64,000 nucleotides of DNA. It comes from Vibrio diabolicus. Lineage in GTDB: Bacteria > Pseudomonadota > Gammaproteobacteria > Enterobacterales > Vibrionaceae. The notes under the pieces were generated by a model, which worked only from the letters and a program-made list of their open reading frames with translations, had not been told where the DNA came from and searched no databases. The translations under genes and the position numbers were made by a program. Location: positions 186,001-250,000 of the forward strand of contig CCKK01000015.1 of assembly GCA_001048675.1 (NCBI GenBank), in the 5' to 3' direction. Of this stretch, positions 8,559 through 18,605 are shown in pieces; the first letter of the stretch is position 1, and the number at the start of each line of letters is the position of its first letter.

Positions 8559-9511
8559 AATGCCTCTCGTGATTCAATTAACCAGTTCATTGATAGTAGC
8601 TCAAGGTTTAGACCAGGAAAGGCTTGCACCTGAGCTTTGAGGTCCATCAGCGCCTTCGCTGATGAGTACAAACCGTTGTAGTTGTTCGGCTGAAACTTTA
8701 TAGCGCCAGGAAGCATTTGTGCTTCTGATACACCAAACTGCGCTTTCTGAGCGTCTGTCAGTAAATACCACGCCCAGTCTAGTGATTGCTCCGAGTGTTT
8801 AGCCATTAAAGAAGCACACTCAGAAATGTCTGAGGCAGGAGAAGACATCGCCTTAATAAAAGTGCGCTCAAAAGCCAAGTAAGCATCGAGATCGCCATTA
8901 TTTAACGCATCCAATGTTTTTATCGGAGAGCCCATATTCAGTTTTAAGGCGTAAGCAGGAACTTGCTGCGCCCCTTGTTCGCGCATCCATTGCATCGCTT
9001 GTTCCGTTGACGGCGGCGCAACAACCCAGTGTTGGCAACGGCTACGAATCGTTGGAAGCAGGCGCTCCTGATTGTGGGTAACGAGCAAAAACAAGCACTT
9101 TGCCCCAGGCTCTTCTAGCGTTTTTAACAATGCATTCGATGCCGATTCATTCATAGAGTCCGCTGGCTCTATAACAAATAGGCGATAACCATTAAGCTGT
9201 GATGATTCCTGAGCAAGACGGTTGCAAGCTCGAACTTGGTCCACCGTTATCGCTTTTCCTTCTTTTTCTGGTTTGATCCAGTGTAAATCTGGGTGGTTGT
9301 GTGATTGATTTAATTGACAGCTATGACAAAAACCGCACGCTTCACTGGCGTAATTTTGGCAAAGAAGTGCTTGGCTAAAAAACTCGATAAGTTTTTCGAT
9401 GCCTAAGCCTTGCTCGCTTTGCAATAAAAGCGCACCTGGTACTCTGTCCGACTCTAGCCCTACTTTGAGGTTATCCCATACTGGCTGCAACCATGGATAA
9501 TCATTTAACAT
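8549..9511 (-). CDS. holB: DNA polymerase III subunit delta-prime
   Basis: 320 residues (E. coli 334). This is the stator subunit of the clamp loader that places the beta clamp on primed DNA. A zinc-binding cysteine cluster CGFCHSC lies near 60. The N-terminal region has a degenerate ATP site (QSEQGLGIEKL), as expected because delta-prime does not hydrolyse ATP. SNALLKTLEEP is the conserved clamp-loader signature. It sits between tmk (27-base gap) and ycfH (overlap). Confidence 0.95.
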   Translation of the reverse strand: MLNDYPWLQPVWDNLKVGLESDRVPGALLLQSEQGLGIEKLIEFFSQALLCQNYASEACGFCHSCQLNQSHNHPDLHWIKPEKEGKAITVDQVRACNRLAQESSQLNGYRLFVIEPADSMNESASNALLKTLEEPGAKCLFLLVTHNQERLLPTIRSRCQHWVVAPPSTEQAMQWMREQGAQQVPAYALKLNMGSPIKTLDALNNGDLDAYLAFERTFIKAMSSPASDISECASLMAKHSEQSLDWAWYLLTDAQKAQFGVSEAQMLPGAIKFQPNNYNGLYSSAKALMDLKAQVQAFPGLNLELLSMNWLIESREALCS

Positions 9512-9538
9512 GAGTCACCTAAATTTAAGTTTCACTTA

Positions 9539-10171
9539 TTATTGACGAGCTAACCACTCGTTAAGAGCGTCCCGAATATCACGCGACACGTCTTCGATCG
9601 CCTGCTCAGCGTTAATGATAATGATAGAAGGATCAGCATGAGCAATCTCCAAATAACGCTCTCGTGTACGTTCAAAGAAGCTGATATCCATCTTCTCGAT
9701 ACGATCGAGCTCACCACGCCCACGCGCACGCTCAAGCCCAACGCGAGGGTCGATATCCATATAGAGAGTGAAAGCAGGTTTAAAATCACCAAGAGTTGTA
9801 TCTCGAAGGTTTTTCATTAGCGACGCGTCAATCTGACGGCCACCACCTTGATAAGCCTGCGACGACATATCGTGGCGGTCACCCACCACCCACTGACCGT
9901 TCGCCAAAGCTGGTTTGATCACGTTCTCAACCAACTGGACACGTGCAGCATATAGAAGAAGCAACTCCGTCATGTCTTTAAGTTCTTCGCCTTCATGCTC
10001 TTCTTTCACCAGAGCGCGCATCTTTTCTGCTAGCGGCGTGCCTCCTGGCTCACGAGTATTTACGATATTTTCAATACCTGCCGCTTTTAGCGTATCTAAA
10101 ACGGTTTTAATCGCAGTGCTTTTACCCGCGCCTTCTAGGCCTTCAACGACAATAAAGTTTGCTTTCATCAT
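9539..10171 (-). CDS. tmk: Thymidylate kinase
   Basis: 210 residues. It phosphorylates dTMP to dTDP for DNA synthesis. The P-loop GLEGAGKST is at about 10-18, followed by [12 protein letters not shown], the TMP-binding [16 protein letters not shown] and the LID segment [12 protein letters not shown]. The start codon overlaps the mltG stop as ATGA; a second ATG follows at once and either could serve. It is co-transcribed with mltG and holB. Confidence 0.96.
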   Translation of the reverse strand: MMKANFIVVEGLEGAGKSTAIKTVLDTLKAAGIENIVNTREPGGTPLAEKMRALVKEEHEGEELKDMTELLLLYAARVQLVENVIKPALANGQWVVGDRHDMSSQAYQGGGRQIDASLMKNLRDTTLGDFKPAFTLYMDIDPRVGLERARGRGELDRIEKMDISFFERTRERYLEIAHADPSIIIINAEQAIEDVSRDIRDALNEWLARQ

Positions 10172-11185
10172 TTGTTCTTTCTTAGTTCTCTTAAATAGGC
10201 TCGAACAGCACGATTGTGCTCTGCAAGGGATTTCGAAAATACGTGTCCGCCCTTTCCACTTGCTACGAAATATAAATAGTTGCTGCTTTCTGGATTCAAA
10301 GCCGCTTCAATAGAGGCTTCACCTGCCATCGCGATTGGGGTTGGAGGTAAGCCATTGATGGTATAGGTGTTATATGGTGTCGGCGTGCGCAAATCTTTCT
10401 TACGAATATTTCCGTCGTAAGCATCACCCATACCATAAATAACCGTCGGATCCGTTTGTAAACGCATGCGTTTGTTCAATCGGTTGATAAACACAGAAGC
10501 GACGCGCTCACGCTCAGAGTCAATGGCCGTCTCTTTCTCGATGATAGACGCCAGAATCAAGGCTTCATATTTGTCTTGCAATGGCAGCTTTTCTTGACGA
10601 GCTTCCCAGTTAGCATCCAGAATCTTATTGAGTTTTCGATGCGCTCGTTTTAATAACTGGCTTTCACTTGCACCCGCCGTGTAATGGTAGGTTTCTGCTA
10701 AAAACAGTCCTTCCAGCTTTTCTCGCTCAATACCCAACTTTGCTGCCATGTCTTTTTCTGAGAGATCGGTTAAGTCATGCTCTAAATAAGGAGCACTTTT
10801 CAATTGCTCTACCCACTCAGAAAAGCGGCTGCCTTCAACAAAAGTGATCGCAAACTGGTATTCTTTTCCGGTGTTCAGGTGCTCCAATGCTTGCGAAAGC
10901 GACATACCAGGCTCTAGTTGATAAGTGCCCGCTCGTACTTGCAACAGTTCTGGATATAAGTGAGGTATTAAACGGATGTACTCCGACGTTTCAATTACCT
11001 CATCTTCAACTAAGGCGCGCATGACATGATGAAAGCTTGTACCACTTTCTACAGTAAACAGCTGAGGTTGTTCCAATAGAATAGGCTTTTCAACGTATTG
11101 TTTAGCCTGTGAAATTATAATAAAAAACAGCTGCTGCGCCTATCACTGCGATCAGCACAACAAAAGCCAACAGTTTTTTAATCAC
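10168..11185 (-). CDS. mltG: Endolytic murein transglycosylase MltG, frameshifted near the N-terminus
   Basis: The long frame (10168-11076, 302 codons) has the YceG/MltG domain, including [17 protein letters not shown] with the catalytic Glu and [14 protein letters not shown]. It lacks the N-terminal membrane anchor. That anchor is present upstream in another frame: GTG at 11185, overlapping the pabC stop as GTGA, encodes [20 protein letters not shown] and then hits a stop. Deleting one base near the A6 run at 11122-11127 (T6 in the RNA sense) joins both into a normal ~340-residue protein. The enzyme cleaves nascent glycan strands in the inner membrane. The break is probably a sequence error; a real mutation or slippage cannot be excluded. 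Confidence 0.85.
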
Positions 11186-11997
11186 GTAGTTAAATTCCCT
11201 TGCAGTCGTTGAGTCAATTTTCCTATCGGAAATATAGTCTTAGAGTTAGATGCCACTATGCTGCGAATTGGTGCTACACCTAATATTGAGTTACACATGA
11301 AAGCCTCGTCTGCGCTCAGCAAATCTGGAAGTATAAAACGCCCCTCGATGACTTCAATATGACTTACTTTTAGTAACTCAAGCACCTTACGACGCATTAC
11401 GCCCGCAACGCCAGATAAGGTCAGCTCCGGTGTAAATACTTTATTACCTTTAACCCAAAAAAGGTTGGCCATTGTAGTTTCAATGACATGGTTTTGCACA
11501 TTTAACGTTATTGCATCTGCAAACTCGGTATCGTCGATTTCAGCCTTGGCGAGAATCTGCTCTAAACGGTTGTTGTGCTTGTGTCCAGCAAGTAAAGGTT
11601 GGATCCCGAGACGAGTCTCACAAACGCCCAAATCCACGCCTTTTTCTTGCCAAGAAGAGTAATGAGAAGGAAACGCAAAATTGGAGATCGTCACAATAGG
11701 GCCTTCAATCCCATTAGGACTATACCCTCTCCCACCAATACCACGGCTAACGTGAATTTTCATCCCAGCTTGTGCGTCAGATAAAGCTGCTTTGCTTGCC
11801 CAATCATGCACAACTTGCCAGTCAGGGGAAGAGATCTTCAATGCGTCAAGGCAGGACTTCATACGCTCAATGTGTTCTTGCCAGTAAACCAACTCTCCGT
11901 TTTGGGTCAGGATGGTGGTAAAACCTCCATCACCGTATTGGAATGAGCGATCACCCAGCTCTACATGCGTTTGTGGAACTCCATTTACCCAAAACAT
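11182..11997 (-). CDS. pabC: Aminodeoxychorismate lyase
   Basis: 271 residues, fold type IV PLP enzyme (branched-chain aminotransferase-like). It converts 4-amino-4-deoxychorismate to p-aminobenzoate plus pyruvate in folate synthesis. The N-terminus MFWVNG and GDRSFQYGDGGFTT are typical. The PLP lysine is Lys140 in LAGHKHNNRLEQ, and ANLFWVKG and GVMRRKVLE follow. It sits between fabF and mltG as in enterics; its TGA overlaps the GTG start of mltG. Confidence 0.94.
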   Translation of the reverse strand: MFWVNGVPQTHVELGDRSFQYGDGGFTTILTQNGELVYWQEHIERMKSCLDALKISSPDWQVVHDWASKAALSDAQAGMKIHVSRGIGGRGYSPNGIEGPIVTISNFAFPSHYSSWQEKGVDLGVCETRLGIQPLLAGHKHNNRLEQILAKAEIDDTEFADAITLNVQNHVIETTMANLFWVKGNKVFTPELTLSGVAGVMRRKVLELLKVSHIEVIEGRFILPDLLSADEAFMCNSILGVAPIRSIVASNSKTIFPIGKLTQRLQGNLTT

Positions 11998-12035
11998 TCG
12001 CGTACCTTCAAATTAGCAGACAACAAATAAAACAA

Positions 12036-12064
12036 AACGGCTCAATGCTAAGCATCGAGCCGTT
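12036..12064 (-). terminator. Hairpin after fabF
   Basis: An 8-bp outer stem (AACGGCTC / GAGCCGTT) with an inner ATGCT/AGCAT element lies 41 bases past the fabF stop, followed on the minus strand by a T-rich run. It may partly terminate before pabC. Confidence 0.65.
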
Positions 12065-12104
12065 AGAATACAAGTTTCGCTTATCTAAATAAGGTTAGAT
12101 AGTG

Positions 12105-13355
12105 TTACTCAGCGAACTTTTTGAAGATCAAAGAACCGTTTGTACCACCAAAGCCAAACGAGTTACAGATAGCGTATTCCATACCTTCAACTTTGCGCGC
12201 AGTGTGCGGCACAAGGTCAATGTCTAGACCTTCTTCTGGATCATCAAGGTTAATCGTTGGTGGAACGATTTGGTCAACCAAAGACATAACCGTGATAATT
12301 GCTTCAACAGACCCTGCTGCACCTAATAGGTGACCAGTCATAGACTTAGTTGATGATACAAGTACTTGCTTCGCACCTTCTTCACCAAGAGCACGTTTCA
12401 CGCCCTTGATTTCTGCAACGTCGCCAGCAGGAGTAGATGTACCGTGAGCATTCACATAACCTACTTGGGTGCCTGTGATGTTCGCGTCACGCATTGCTGC
12501 TTCCATCGCAAGTGCACCACCAGAGCCATCTTCGCTTGGAGAAGTCATGTGGTAAGCATCACCAGACATACCAAAACCAACCAGTTCTGCGTAAATCTTC
12601 GCGCCACGTGCTTTCGCGTGTTCGTACTCTTCAAGCACCATCATGCCAGCACCATCACCTAGAACAAAGCCATCACGGCCTTTATCCCATGGACGAGACG
12701 CTTTTTGAGGTTCGTCATTACGAGTAGATAGCGCTTTAGCTGCACCGAAGCCAGCCATGCCAAGAGGCGTAGACGCTTTTTCTGCGCCACCAGCAACCAT
12801 CGCATCTGCATCGCCGTACGCAATCATTCGTGCAGCATGACCGATGTTATGTAGGCCAGTAGTACATGCTGTAGAAATCGCGATATTTGGACCACGAAGA
12901 CCACGCATGATAGATAGGTTACCTGCAACCATATTTACGATGGTCGAAGGAACAAAAAATGGGCTAACTTTGCGAGGGCCTTTTTCTACTAATGCAGTGT
13001 GACCTGTTTCAATCAGATCTAGACCGCCAATGCCTGAGCCGATAGCAACACCAACTCGAGCCGCATTTTCTTCGGTAATTTGTAAGCCAGAGTTATCAAG
13101 AGCTTGAATACCCGCTGCAATGCCGTACTGGATGAAAAGATCCATCTTACGAGCATCTTTTTTAGACATGTACTCTGTGCAATCGAAATCTTTAACAAGA
13201 CCTGCAAAACGAGTTGAGAAGTTCGTAGCATCAAAGTGCTCGATATTCACGATACCACTTTGACCTTCTAGCAGGGCTTTCCAAGATGATTCTACTGTGT
13301 TGCCTACCGGTGACAACATACCCATGCCAGTGACAACTACACGACGCTTGGACAC
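12105..13355 (-). CDS. fabF: 3-oxoacyl-ACP synthase II
   Basis: 416 residues. It elongates acyl-ACP with malonyl-ACP and controls cis-vaccenate content and temperature response. The active site is complete: Cys164 in [10 protein letters not shown], His in [11 protein letters not shown] and His in [11 protein letters not shown]. It follows acpP in the fab cluster, separated by 93 bases that contain a strong hairpin, as in E. coli, where acpP is transcribed at a much higher level than fabF. Confidence 0.97.
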   Translation of the reverse strand: MSKRRVVVTGMGMLSPVGNTVESSWKALLEGQSGIVNIEHFDATNFSTRFAGLVKDFDCTEYMSKKDARKMDLFIQYGIAAGIQALDNSGLQITEENAARVGVAIGSGIGGLDLIETGHTALVEKGPRKVSPFFVPSTIVNMVAGNLSIMRGLRGPNIAISTACTTGLHNIGHAARMIAYGDADAMVAGGAEKASTPLGMAGFGAAKALSTRNDEPQKASRPWDKGRDGFVLGDGAGMMVLEEYEHAKARGAKIYAELVGFGMSGDAYHMTSPSEDGSGGALAMEAAMRDANITGTQVGYVNAHGTSTPAGDVAEIKGVKRALGEEGAKQVLVSSTKSMTGHLLGAAGSVEAIITVMSLVDQIVPPTINLDDPEEGLDIDLVPHTARKVEGMEYAICNSFGFGGTNGSLIFKKFAE

Positions 13356-13415
13356 GATATAATTCTCCGGGAATTGAATATTTCTATGAGAGGATAGAAG
13401 AAGTTAGAAAGAACA

Positions 13416-13438
13416 CAGGCGGTCTAGGAGACCGCCTG
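13416..13438 (-). terminator. acpP-fabF intergenic attenuating hairpin
   Basis: A perfect 10-bp GC-rich stem (CAGGCGGTCT / AGACCGCCTG, 3-base loop) lies 10 bases after the acpP stop, followed by a weakly T-rich stretch. It is likely a partial terminator or 3'-end stabiliser that raises acpP over fabF. Confidence 0.75.
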
Positions 13439-13448
13439 GGAGAGCTAA

Positions 13449-13682
13449 TTACTGAGCGCTGTTTACGTAGTCGATTGCAGCTTGAACAGTAGTGATCTTC
13501 TCAGCTTCTTCGTCAGGAATCTCAGTGTCGAATTCCTCTTCTAGAGCCATAACTAGTTCTACAGTGTCTAGAGAATCAGCACCTAGATCGTCAACGAAAG
13601 AAGCTTCGTTTTTAACTTCTGCTTCGTCTACACCTAGCTGTTCAACAATGATTTTCTTTACGCGTTCTTCGATGTTGCTCAT
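13449..13682 (-). CDS. acpP: Acyl carrier protein
   Basis: 77 acidic residues. It carries acyl chains on a 4'-phosphopantetheine attached to Ser37 in the [10 protein letters not shown] motif. It is nearly identical to enterobacterial ACP. It lies between fabG (246-base gap, likely with its own promoter) and fabF. The AGGAAAAG stretch before the ATG is a good ribosome site. Confidence 0.98.
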
Positions 13683-13928
13683 TTTTCTTTTCCTTTACAG
13701 ATTTCGCCTAATGCGATGATTCCGTAGTTTATTCGAACTATTGAAAGTTGCAAGGGGGTCCTTGCTGGTCAAACCACAAAATTAGCGAATTTAACCGAAT
13801 TTCAATACATTTTTGACTTAAATCATGCACAAATCTTGCGCATAAGCATGACAAGTTCATGACAGTTAACTGCAACTATAGGCTATTTTTCACAATGTAA
13901 AATAGCTTATTTTGCACAAACTGTCTCA

Positions 13929-14663
13929 TTAAACCATGTACATGCCACCATTTACATGCAAAGTTTCACCAGTAATGTACGCTGCTTCAGGCGAAGCAAG
14001 GAAAACTACTGCTGATGCAATTTCACGTGGGTCACCTAAACGACCAGCAGGCACGTTCGACAACGTTGCCGCACGTTGCTCATCATTTAGTGCCTTTGTC
14101 ATGTCAGTTTCGATGAAACCAGGGGCAACAGTGTTCACTGTTACACCACGAGACGCAACTTCACGAGCCATTGATTTAGTAAAACCAATCACGCCCGCTT
14201 TCGCTGCTGCGTAGTTAGTTTGACCTGCGTTACCCATGGTACCAACAACTGAGCCTACGTTGATGATACGACCCGCACGTTTTTTCATCATGCCGCGTAA
14301 AACCGCTTTAGACATGCGGTAGATAGGCGTTAGGTTGGTATCGATGATGTCGTTCCACTCATCATCTTTCATACGCATCAATAGGTTATCACGAGTAATA
14401 CCAGCGTTATTCACCAGAATATCGATCACACCAAATTCTTCGTTGATCGTTTTTAGTGTCGCTTCGATAGACTCGACATCAGTCACGTTAAGAGCTAGGC
14501 CTTTACCGTTATCACCAAGATACTCGCTGATAGCTGCAGCGCCACTTTCAGAAGTAGCCGTACCGATAACCGTCGCACCGCGCTCTACAAGAAGTTCCGC
14601 GATCGCGCGGCCAATACCACGGCTTGCGCCGGTAACTAGCGCGATCTTACCTTCTAGATTCAT
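13929..14663 (-). CDS. fabG: 3-oxoacyl-ACP reductase
   Basis: 244 residues from the second of two adjacent ATGs (14663), which gives the family N-terminus MNLEGKIALVTGASRGIGRA; the first ATG would add one Met. It is a short-chain dehydrogenase reducing 3-oxoacyl-ACP with NADPH. The TGASRGIG nucleotide loop, NNAG, the Ser in NVGSVVG and the YAAAK catalytic pair are present. It is part of the fabH-fabD-fabG-acpP-fabF cluster. Confidence 0.97.
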   Translation of the reverse strand: MNLEGKIALVTGASRGIGRAIAELLVERGATVIGTATSESGAAAISEYLGDNGKGLALNVTDVESIEATLKTINEEFGVIDILVNNAGITRDNLLMRMKDDEWNDIIDTNLTPIYRMSKAVLRGMMKKRAGRIINVGSVVGTMGNAGQTNYAAAKAGVIGFTKSMAREVASRGVTVNTVAPGFIETDMTKALNDEQRAATLSNVPAGRLGDPREIASAVVFLASPEAAYITGETLHVNGGMYMV

Positions 14664-14709
14664 CATGTTGTGTTTCCTTTTCTTATCGCAAGTTTTATCG
14701 CTTGATGGA

Positions 14710-15633
14710 TTACTTCGCCGCGTCTAGCGACGCAACATCATTCACTGCTGCTGCAGTTAGCGTTTTCACGATACGTTTTGTTAGACCTGTTAAAACCTTA
14801 CCAGGACCAAGCTCAAGAAGCTGTTCTACCCCTTGCTCGTGCATAAGCTCGACTGTTTCAGTCCAGCGAACTGGGCTATGTAGCTGACGAACAAGCGCAT
14901 CTTTGATTTTTGCAGGATCTGTCTCAGCGACCACATCAACGTTGTTGATAACTGGAAGCTGTGGTGAGTTAAATTCGATAGACTCAAGAGCTACTGCAAG
15001 TTTTTCCGCTGCTGGCTTCATAAGCGCACAGTGTGATGGAACTGAAACAGGAAGAGGAAGCGCACGTTTCGCACCAGCTTCTTTACATAGCGCTCCCGCA
15101 CGCTCTACTGCGTCTTTGCTACCCGCGATAACTACCTGACCAGGCGAGTTAAAGTTTACTGGAGAGACCACTTCACCTTGCGCTGCGTCTTCACACGCTT
15201 TTGCAATCGCATCATCAGCCAAACCGATAATCGCGTACATAGCGCCAGTACCTGCTGGTACCGCCTCTTGCATTAGCTTACCGCGTAATTCAACCAGCTT
15301 GATTGCTTCTTTAAAGTCAATCACACCCGCACATACAAGTGCTGAGTACTCACCTAGGCTGTGACCGGCTAGGTTTGCTGGTTGCTCTAAACCGAGCTCC
15401 TGCCATACACGCCAGATTGCAACAGATGAAGCTAGCAAAGCTGGTTGAGTGCGGAAAGTCTCGTTTAAATCTTCTGCAGGTCCATTTTGAACAAGCGCCC
15501 ATAGATCGTAACCTAGTGCGTCAGATGCTTCTGCAAATGTTTGTTTTACTACGTCATATTGTTCGCCTAGTTCTGCAAGCATACCTACAGCTTGAGAACC
15601 TTGACCTGGAAATACGATAGCAAACTTGCTCAT
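14710..15633 (-). CDS. fabD: Malonyl-CoA:ACP transacylase
   Basis: 307 residues. It transfers malonyl from CoA to ACP. The nucleophile is Ser92 in AGHSLGEYSALV, His is in VPSHCALM near 201, and the oxyanion glutamine is in PGQGSQAVGM near the N-terminus. Spacing to fabG (~47 bases) and fabH (75 bases) is consistent with one transcript. AAGGAAAACA precedes the ATG. Confidence 0.97.
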   Translation of the reverse strand: MSKFAIVFPGQGSQAVGMLAELGEQYDVVKQTFAEASDALGYDLWALVQNGPAEDLNETFRTQPALLASSVAIWRVWQELGLEQPANLAGHSLGEYSALVCAGVIDFKEAIKLVELRGKLMQEAVPAGTGAMYAIIGLADDAIAKACEDAAQGEVVSPVNFNSPGQVVIAGSKDAVERAGALCKEAGAKRALPLPVSVPSHCALMKPAAEKLAVALESIEFNSPQLPVINNVDVVAETDPAKIKDALVRQLHSPVRWTETVELMHEQGVEQLLELGPGKVLTGLTKRIVKTLTAAAVNDVASLDAAK

Positions 15634-15708
15634 GTTGTTTTCCTTTAAGCAAAGTAAAAAGAAATAAGATGCAACAAGTGCACCTTAAATTTTGAATTCT
15701 CGTGAAAC

Positions 15709-16659
15709 TTAGAACTTCACCAGAGCAGAGCCCCAAGTGAAACCGCCACCAAACGCCTCTAGCAATAAAGTCTGCCCACGTTTAATGCGACCATCGCGCA
15801 CAGCTTCATCCAGCGCAGACGGTACTGTCGCCGCAGAAGTGTTCCCGTGTCGGTCTAATGTCACTACGACTTGGTCTAAAGACATTGAAAGCTTTTTCGC
15901 TGTTGCCGAAATAATTCGATAGTTCGCTTGATGCGGTACTAGCCAGTCTAGTTCAGACTTATGCATGTTGTTGGCTTCAAGCGTATCTTTAACGAGTTTA
16001 GACAGTTGAGTTACCGCAACTTTGAATACTTCGTTACCTGCCATATGAAGCCATTTGTCAGCATCTTGACCACGCTCAGGTACAGGTAGGCTTAGTAGCT
16101 CACCGAATTGACCATCCGAGTATATGTGGGTAGAAATAATACCTGGCTCTTGGCTAGCGCCTACGACAACGGCTCCAGCACCATCACCAAATAGGATAAT
16201 GGTTGAACGGTCTGTCGGATCACACGTTTTAGACAAAGCATCTGAACCAATAACAAGTACGTTTTTACACATACCCGATTTAATATGTTGGTCTGCAACA
16301 GATAATGCATACACAAAACCAGAACAAGCAGCGGCTAAGTCAAAAGCTGGACAACCTTTAATGCCAAGCTTTGCCTGCACCTGACACGCAGATGAAGGGA
16401 AAGTATGGCTACTGCTCGTTGTGGCTACGATAATCAGGTCGATATCGTTTTTATCAATACCCGCCATATCGATAGCGTTTTCAGCTGCGTAGAATGCCAT
16501 GTCCGCTACAGTCTCATTTTCTGCAGCAATTCGACGCTCTTTAATACCCGTGCGAGCAACGATCCACTCATCACTTGTATCTACCATTTTCTCTAGATCT
16601 GCGTTTGTACGCACCTGAGATGGCAGGTAGCTGCCAGTACCTAAAATTTTGCTATACAT
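15709..16659 (-). CDS. fabH: 3-oxoacyl-ACP synthase III
   Basis: 316 residues. It starts fatty-acid synthesis by condensing acetyl-CoA with malonyl-ACP. The catalytic triad is intact: Cys112 in [11 protein letters not shown], His in [11 protein letters not shown] and Asn in [11 protein letters not shown]. It follows plsX by a few bases, as in most gammaproteobacteria, and precedes fabD. Confidence 0.97.
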   Translation of the reverse strand: MYSKILGTGSYLPSQVRTNADLEKMVDTSDEWIVARTGIKERRIAAENETVADMAFYAAENAIDMAGIDKNDIDLIIVATTSSSHTFPSSACQVQAKLGIKGCPAFDLAAACSGFVYALSVADQHIKSGMCKNVLVIGSDALSKTCDPTDRSTIILFGDGAGAVVVGASQEPGIISTHIYSDGQFGELLSLPVPERGQDADKWLHMAGNEVFKVAVTQLSKLVKDTLEANNMHKSELDWLVPHQANYRIISATAKKLSMSLDQVVVTLDRHGNTSAATVPSALDEAVRDGRIKRGQTLLLEAFGGGFTWGSALVKF

Positions 16660-16664
16660 GAAGA

Positions 16665-17691
16665 CTAATAATGCCTCTCGAGTAAAACCGCTTCCAAACG
16701 ATCGCTAATACGGCTTGGTACTTGTCGTTTGACCTCGTGTACTGCCTCGCCAAGTGCATTGACAATCGCAGATACATCCGCACTTCCATGGCTTTTTATG
16801 ACAATGCCGCGCAATCCTAGCAAACTTGCGCCGTTATACTGGTCGGGGTTCAGTGTTTTTAGTTCATTAAATAGCCGAGAAAACAACTTTCTAGCAATCC
16901 AACCCTTTATCGTTGACGCCATCATACTGGTTTTAATTTTTTCGTATAAAAAGTTGAGCTGTTCCCTCACTGGCTTTTAAGCATACGTTGCCGACAAACC
17001 CATCACATACAATGACGTCTGCAACATCATGCAAAATTTGATTACCTTCAATATAACCAACAAAGTTAATCGCGTCGGTCTGAGAAAGCATTTCTGCGCA
17101 ACGTTTGACTAAATCGTTACCTTTAATCTCTTCTGCGCCAATATTGAGTACAGCAACGCGAGGAGGACAACCTAAGTGTTCTTCTGCTAATGCACTGCCC
17201 ATTACAGCAAATTGGAACAAACTATCAGCATCGCACGATACATTCGCACCTAGATCTAGCATCCAAGTACGCTTTCCAGTAATCGTCGGTAGAGCTGAAA
17301 CTAAAGCAGGACGTTCAATACCAGGAAGTAACTTAAGAATGAAACGCGATAGTGCCATTAATGCACCGGTGTTGCCACCACTAACACAAGCATCCGCCTT
17401 CTGCTCAGAAACCAAATCGATAGCCATACGCATGGAACTATTTTGGCTATTACGTAGTGCCAATGAAGGTTTTTCTGAGTTCGAGATAACTTTCTCACTA
17501 TGAAGAATAGTCAAGCGGGAACTGATCGAGGTACCGAGTTGAAATAATTGAGACGTGATCAGAGACTGATCACCTATAAGAATCACTTTTAGCTCTGGGA
17601 AATGAGACAGTGCCTGCACGGCGGCAGGCACTGTTACGCGTGGACCGAAATCCCCGCCCATTGCATCAAGTGCAACGGTAATACTTTGCAA
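16665..17691 (-). pseudogene. plsX: Phosphate acyltransferase PlsX, split by a frameshift
   Basis: Two frames cover one gene. The first starts at a TTG (17691) giving MQSITVALDAMGGDFGPRV and runs to a stop at 16933. The second supplies the conserved C-terminus with LNPDQYNGASLLGLRG and VIKSHGSAD, ending at 16665. The join lies at 16938-16953. An extra base in the T6 run at 16938-16943 (A6 in the RNA) explains it: removal restores EGTAQLFIRKIKTSMMAS. PlsX makes acyl-phosphate from acyl-ACP for phospholipid synthesis. Neither half alone would be a complete enzyme. The whole cluster is otherwise intact, so a base-calling indel is more likely than true loss. Confidence 0.88.
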
Positions 17692-17701
17692 AGGTTCAAC
17701 C

Positions 17702-17872
17702 TTACTTGTTGATAACCTTTTGACCACGGTAGTAACCTTCAGCAGTTACGTTGTGGCGTAGGTGAGTTTCACCAGAAGTCGCGTCTACAGATAGAGCAGC
17801 TGTAGTTAGCGCATCGTGTGAACGACGCATACCGCGCTTAGAACGAGTTTTACGGTTTTTCTGTACGGCCAT
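17702..17872 (-). CDS. rpmF: 50S ribosomal protein L32
   Basis: 56 residues starting [20 protein letters not shown] and ending QKVINK. It is basic, the standard L32 length and sequence for Vibrio. It sits between yceD and plsX, the near-universal order in gammaproteobacteria, and ends only 10 bases from the plsX TTG start. A GGAGTAGG ribosome site precedes the ATG. Confidence 0.97.
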   Translation of the reverse strand: MAVQKNRKTRSKRGMRRSHDALTTAALSVDATSGETHLRHNVTAEGYYRGQKVINK

Positions 17873-17931
17873 TGACCCTACTCCTATACTATTGGGTTAA
17901 AAACCTGAAGAAGAATCGGTTACCACACCTA

Positions 17932-18456
17932 TTACTTTTTCAGACTTTTCAAAACGTCGAATGGATTCGGTTTTTCTTCCTCAATTTCTTCAGGAATCTC
18001 ACCAAAAACCATGTTATTTGAATCAACGCTACAATCCGCTTCATCGTGCATCGCAATTTGAGGTAATGCTAAGATGAACTCGTCTTCAACCAGTTGTATA
18101 AGGTCTAATTCACCATATTCATTTAGATCTACCAAATCATAAATTTCTGGTGCTTCCTGTTCTGTTTTCTCACCGTAGTAAGGAGTAGAAAGGAACTCAA
18201 CTTCGCACTTATGTGCGAATACCTCATTACAACGCTGACACTCTAAATCGACTTCGATGTTAGCTTTACCAGAGATAACAACGAGTCGCTGTTCATCCAT
18301 CCCAAATGACAATGAGACTTCTGCGTCGCGTTTTACGCCTTCAGTTGTTTCCGCTAAGCGCTTGAAAAGACTAGCTTGGATGATGCCATCGTAATCCAAT
18401 CGTTTCTGTGCAGCTTTTGCTGGGTCAACCGTTCGCGGTATTTTTACCTTTTGCAT
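17932..18456 (-). CDS. yceD: 23S rRNA accumulation protein YceD (DUF177)
   Basis: 174 residues, acidic. The CxxC pair in LECQRCNEVF and the C-terminal GEIPEEIEEEKPNPFDVLKS are typical of the DUF177/YceD family, which affects 23S rRNA accumulation. It is the first gene of the yceD-rpmF-plsX-fab transcript and is divergent from the maf/yceF gene; the 149-base gap holds both promoters. Confidence 0.93.
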   Translation of the reverse strand: MQKVKIPRTVDPAKAAQKRLDYDGIIQASLFKRLAETTEGVKRDAEVSLSFGMDEQRLVVISGKANIEVDLECQRCNEVFAHKCEVEFLSTPYYGEKTEQEAPEIYDLVDLNEYGELDLIQLVEDEFILALPQIAMHDEADCSVDSNNMVFGEIPEEIEEEKPNPFDVLKSLKK

Positions 18457-18605
18457 AGGGCGCGAATATTATCTTCCAAATCAAAATTAGTCAAAGAAAA
18501 AGGCAAAAAAGTTGTACTTTTTTACGCTTAACATACAGAGCATTAGCCAGAATCATTTTTGATCGATTATCCTATCGGAAATGCTCCCACGAATTGTAAT
18601 TCAAA

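Noticed and set aside
16933..16970. Programmed frameshift in plsX
   Set aside because: A short A run without a stimulatory structure, and neither product would be functional alone; an indel fits better, given the same pattern in other genes of the window.
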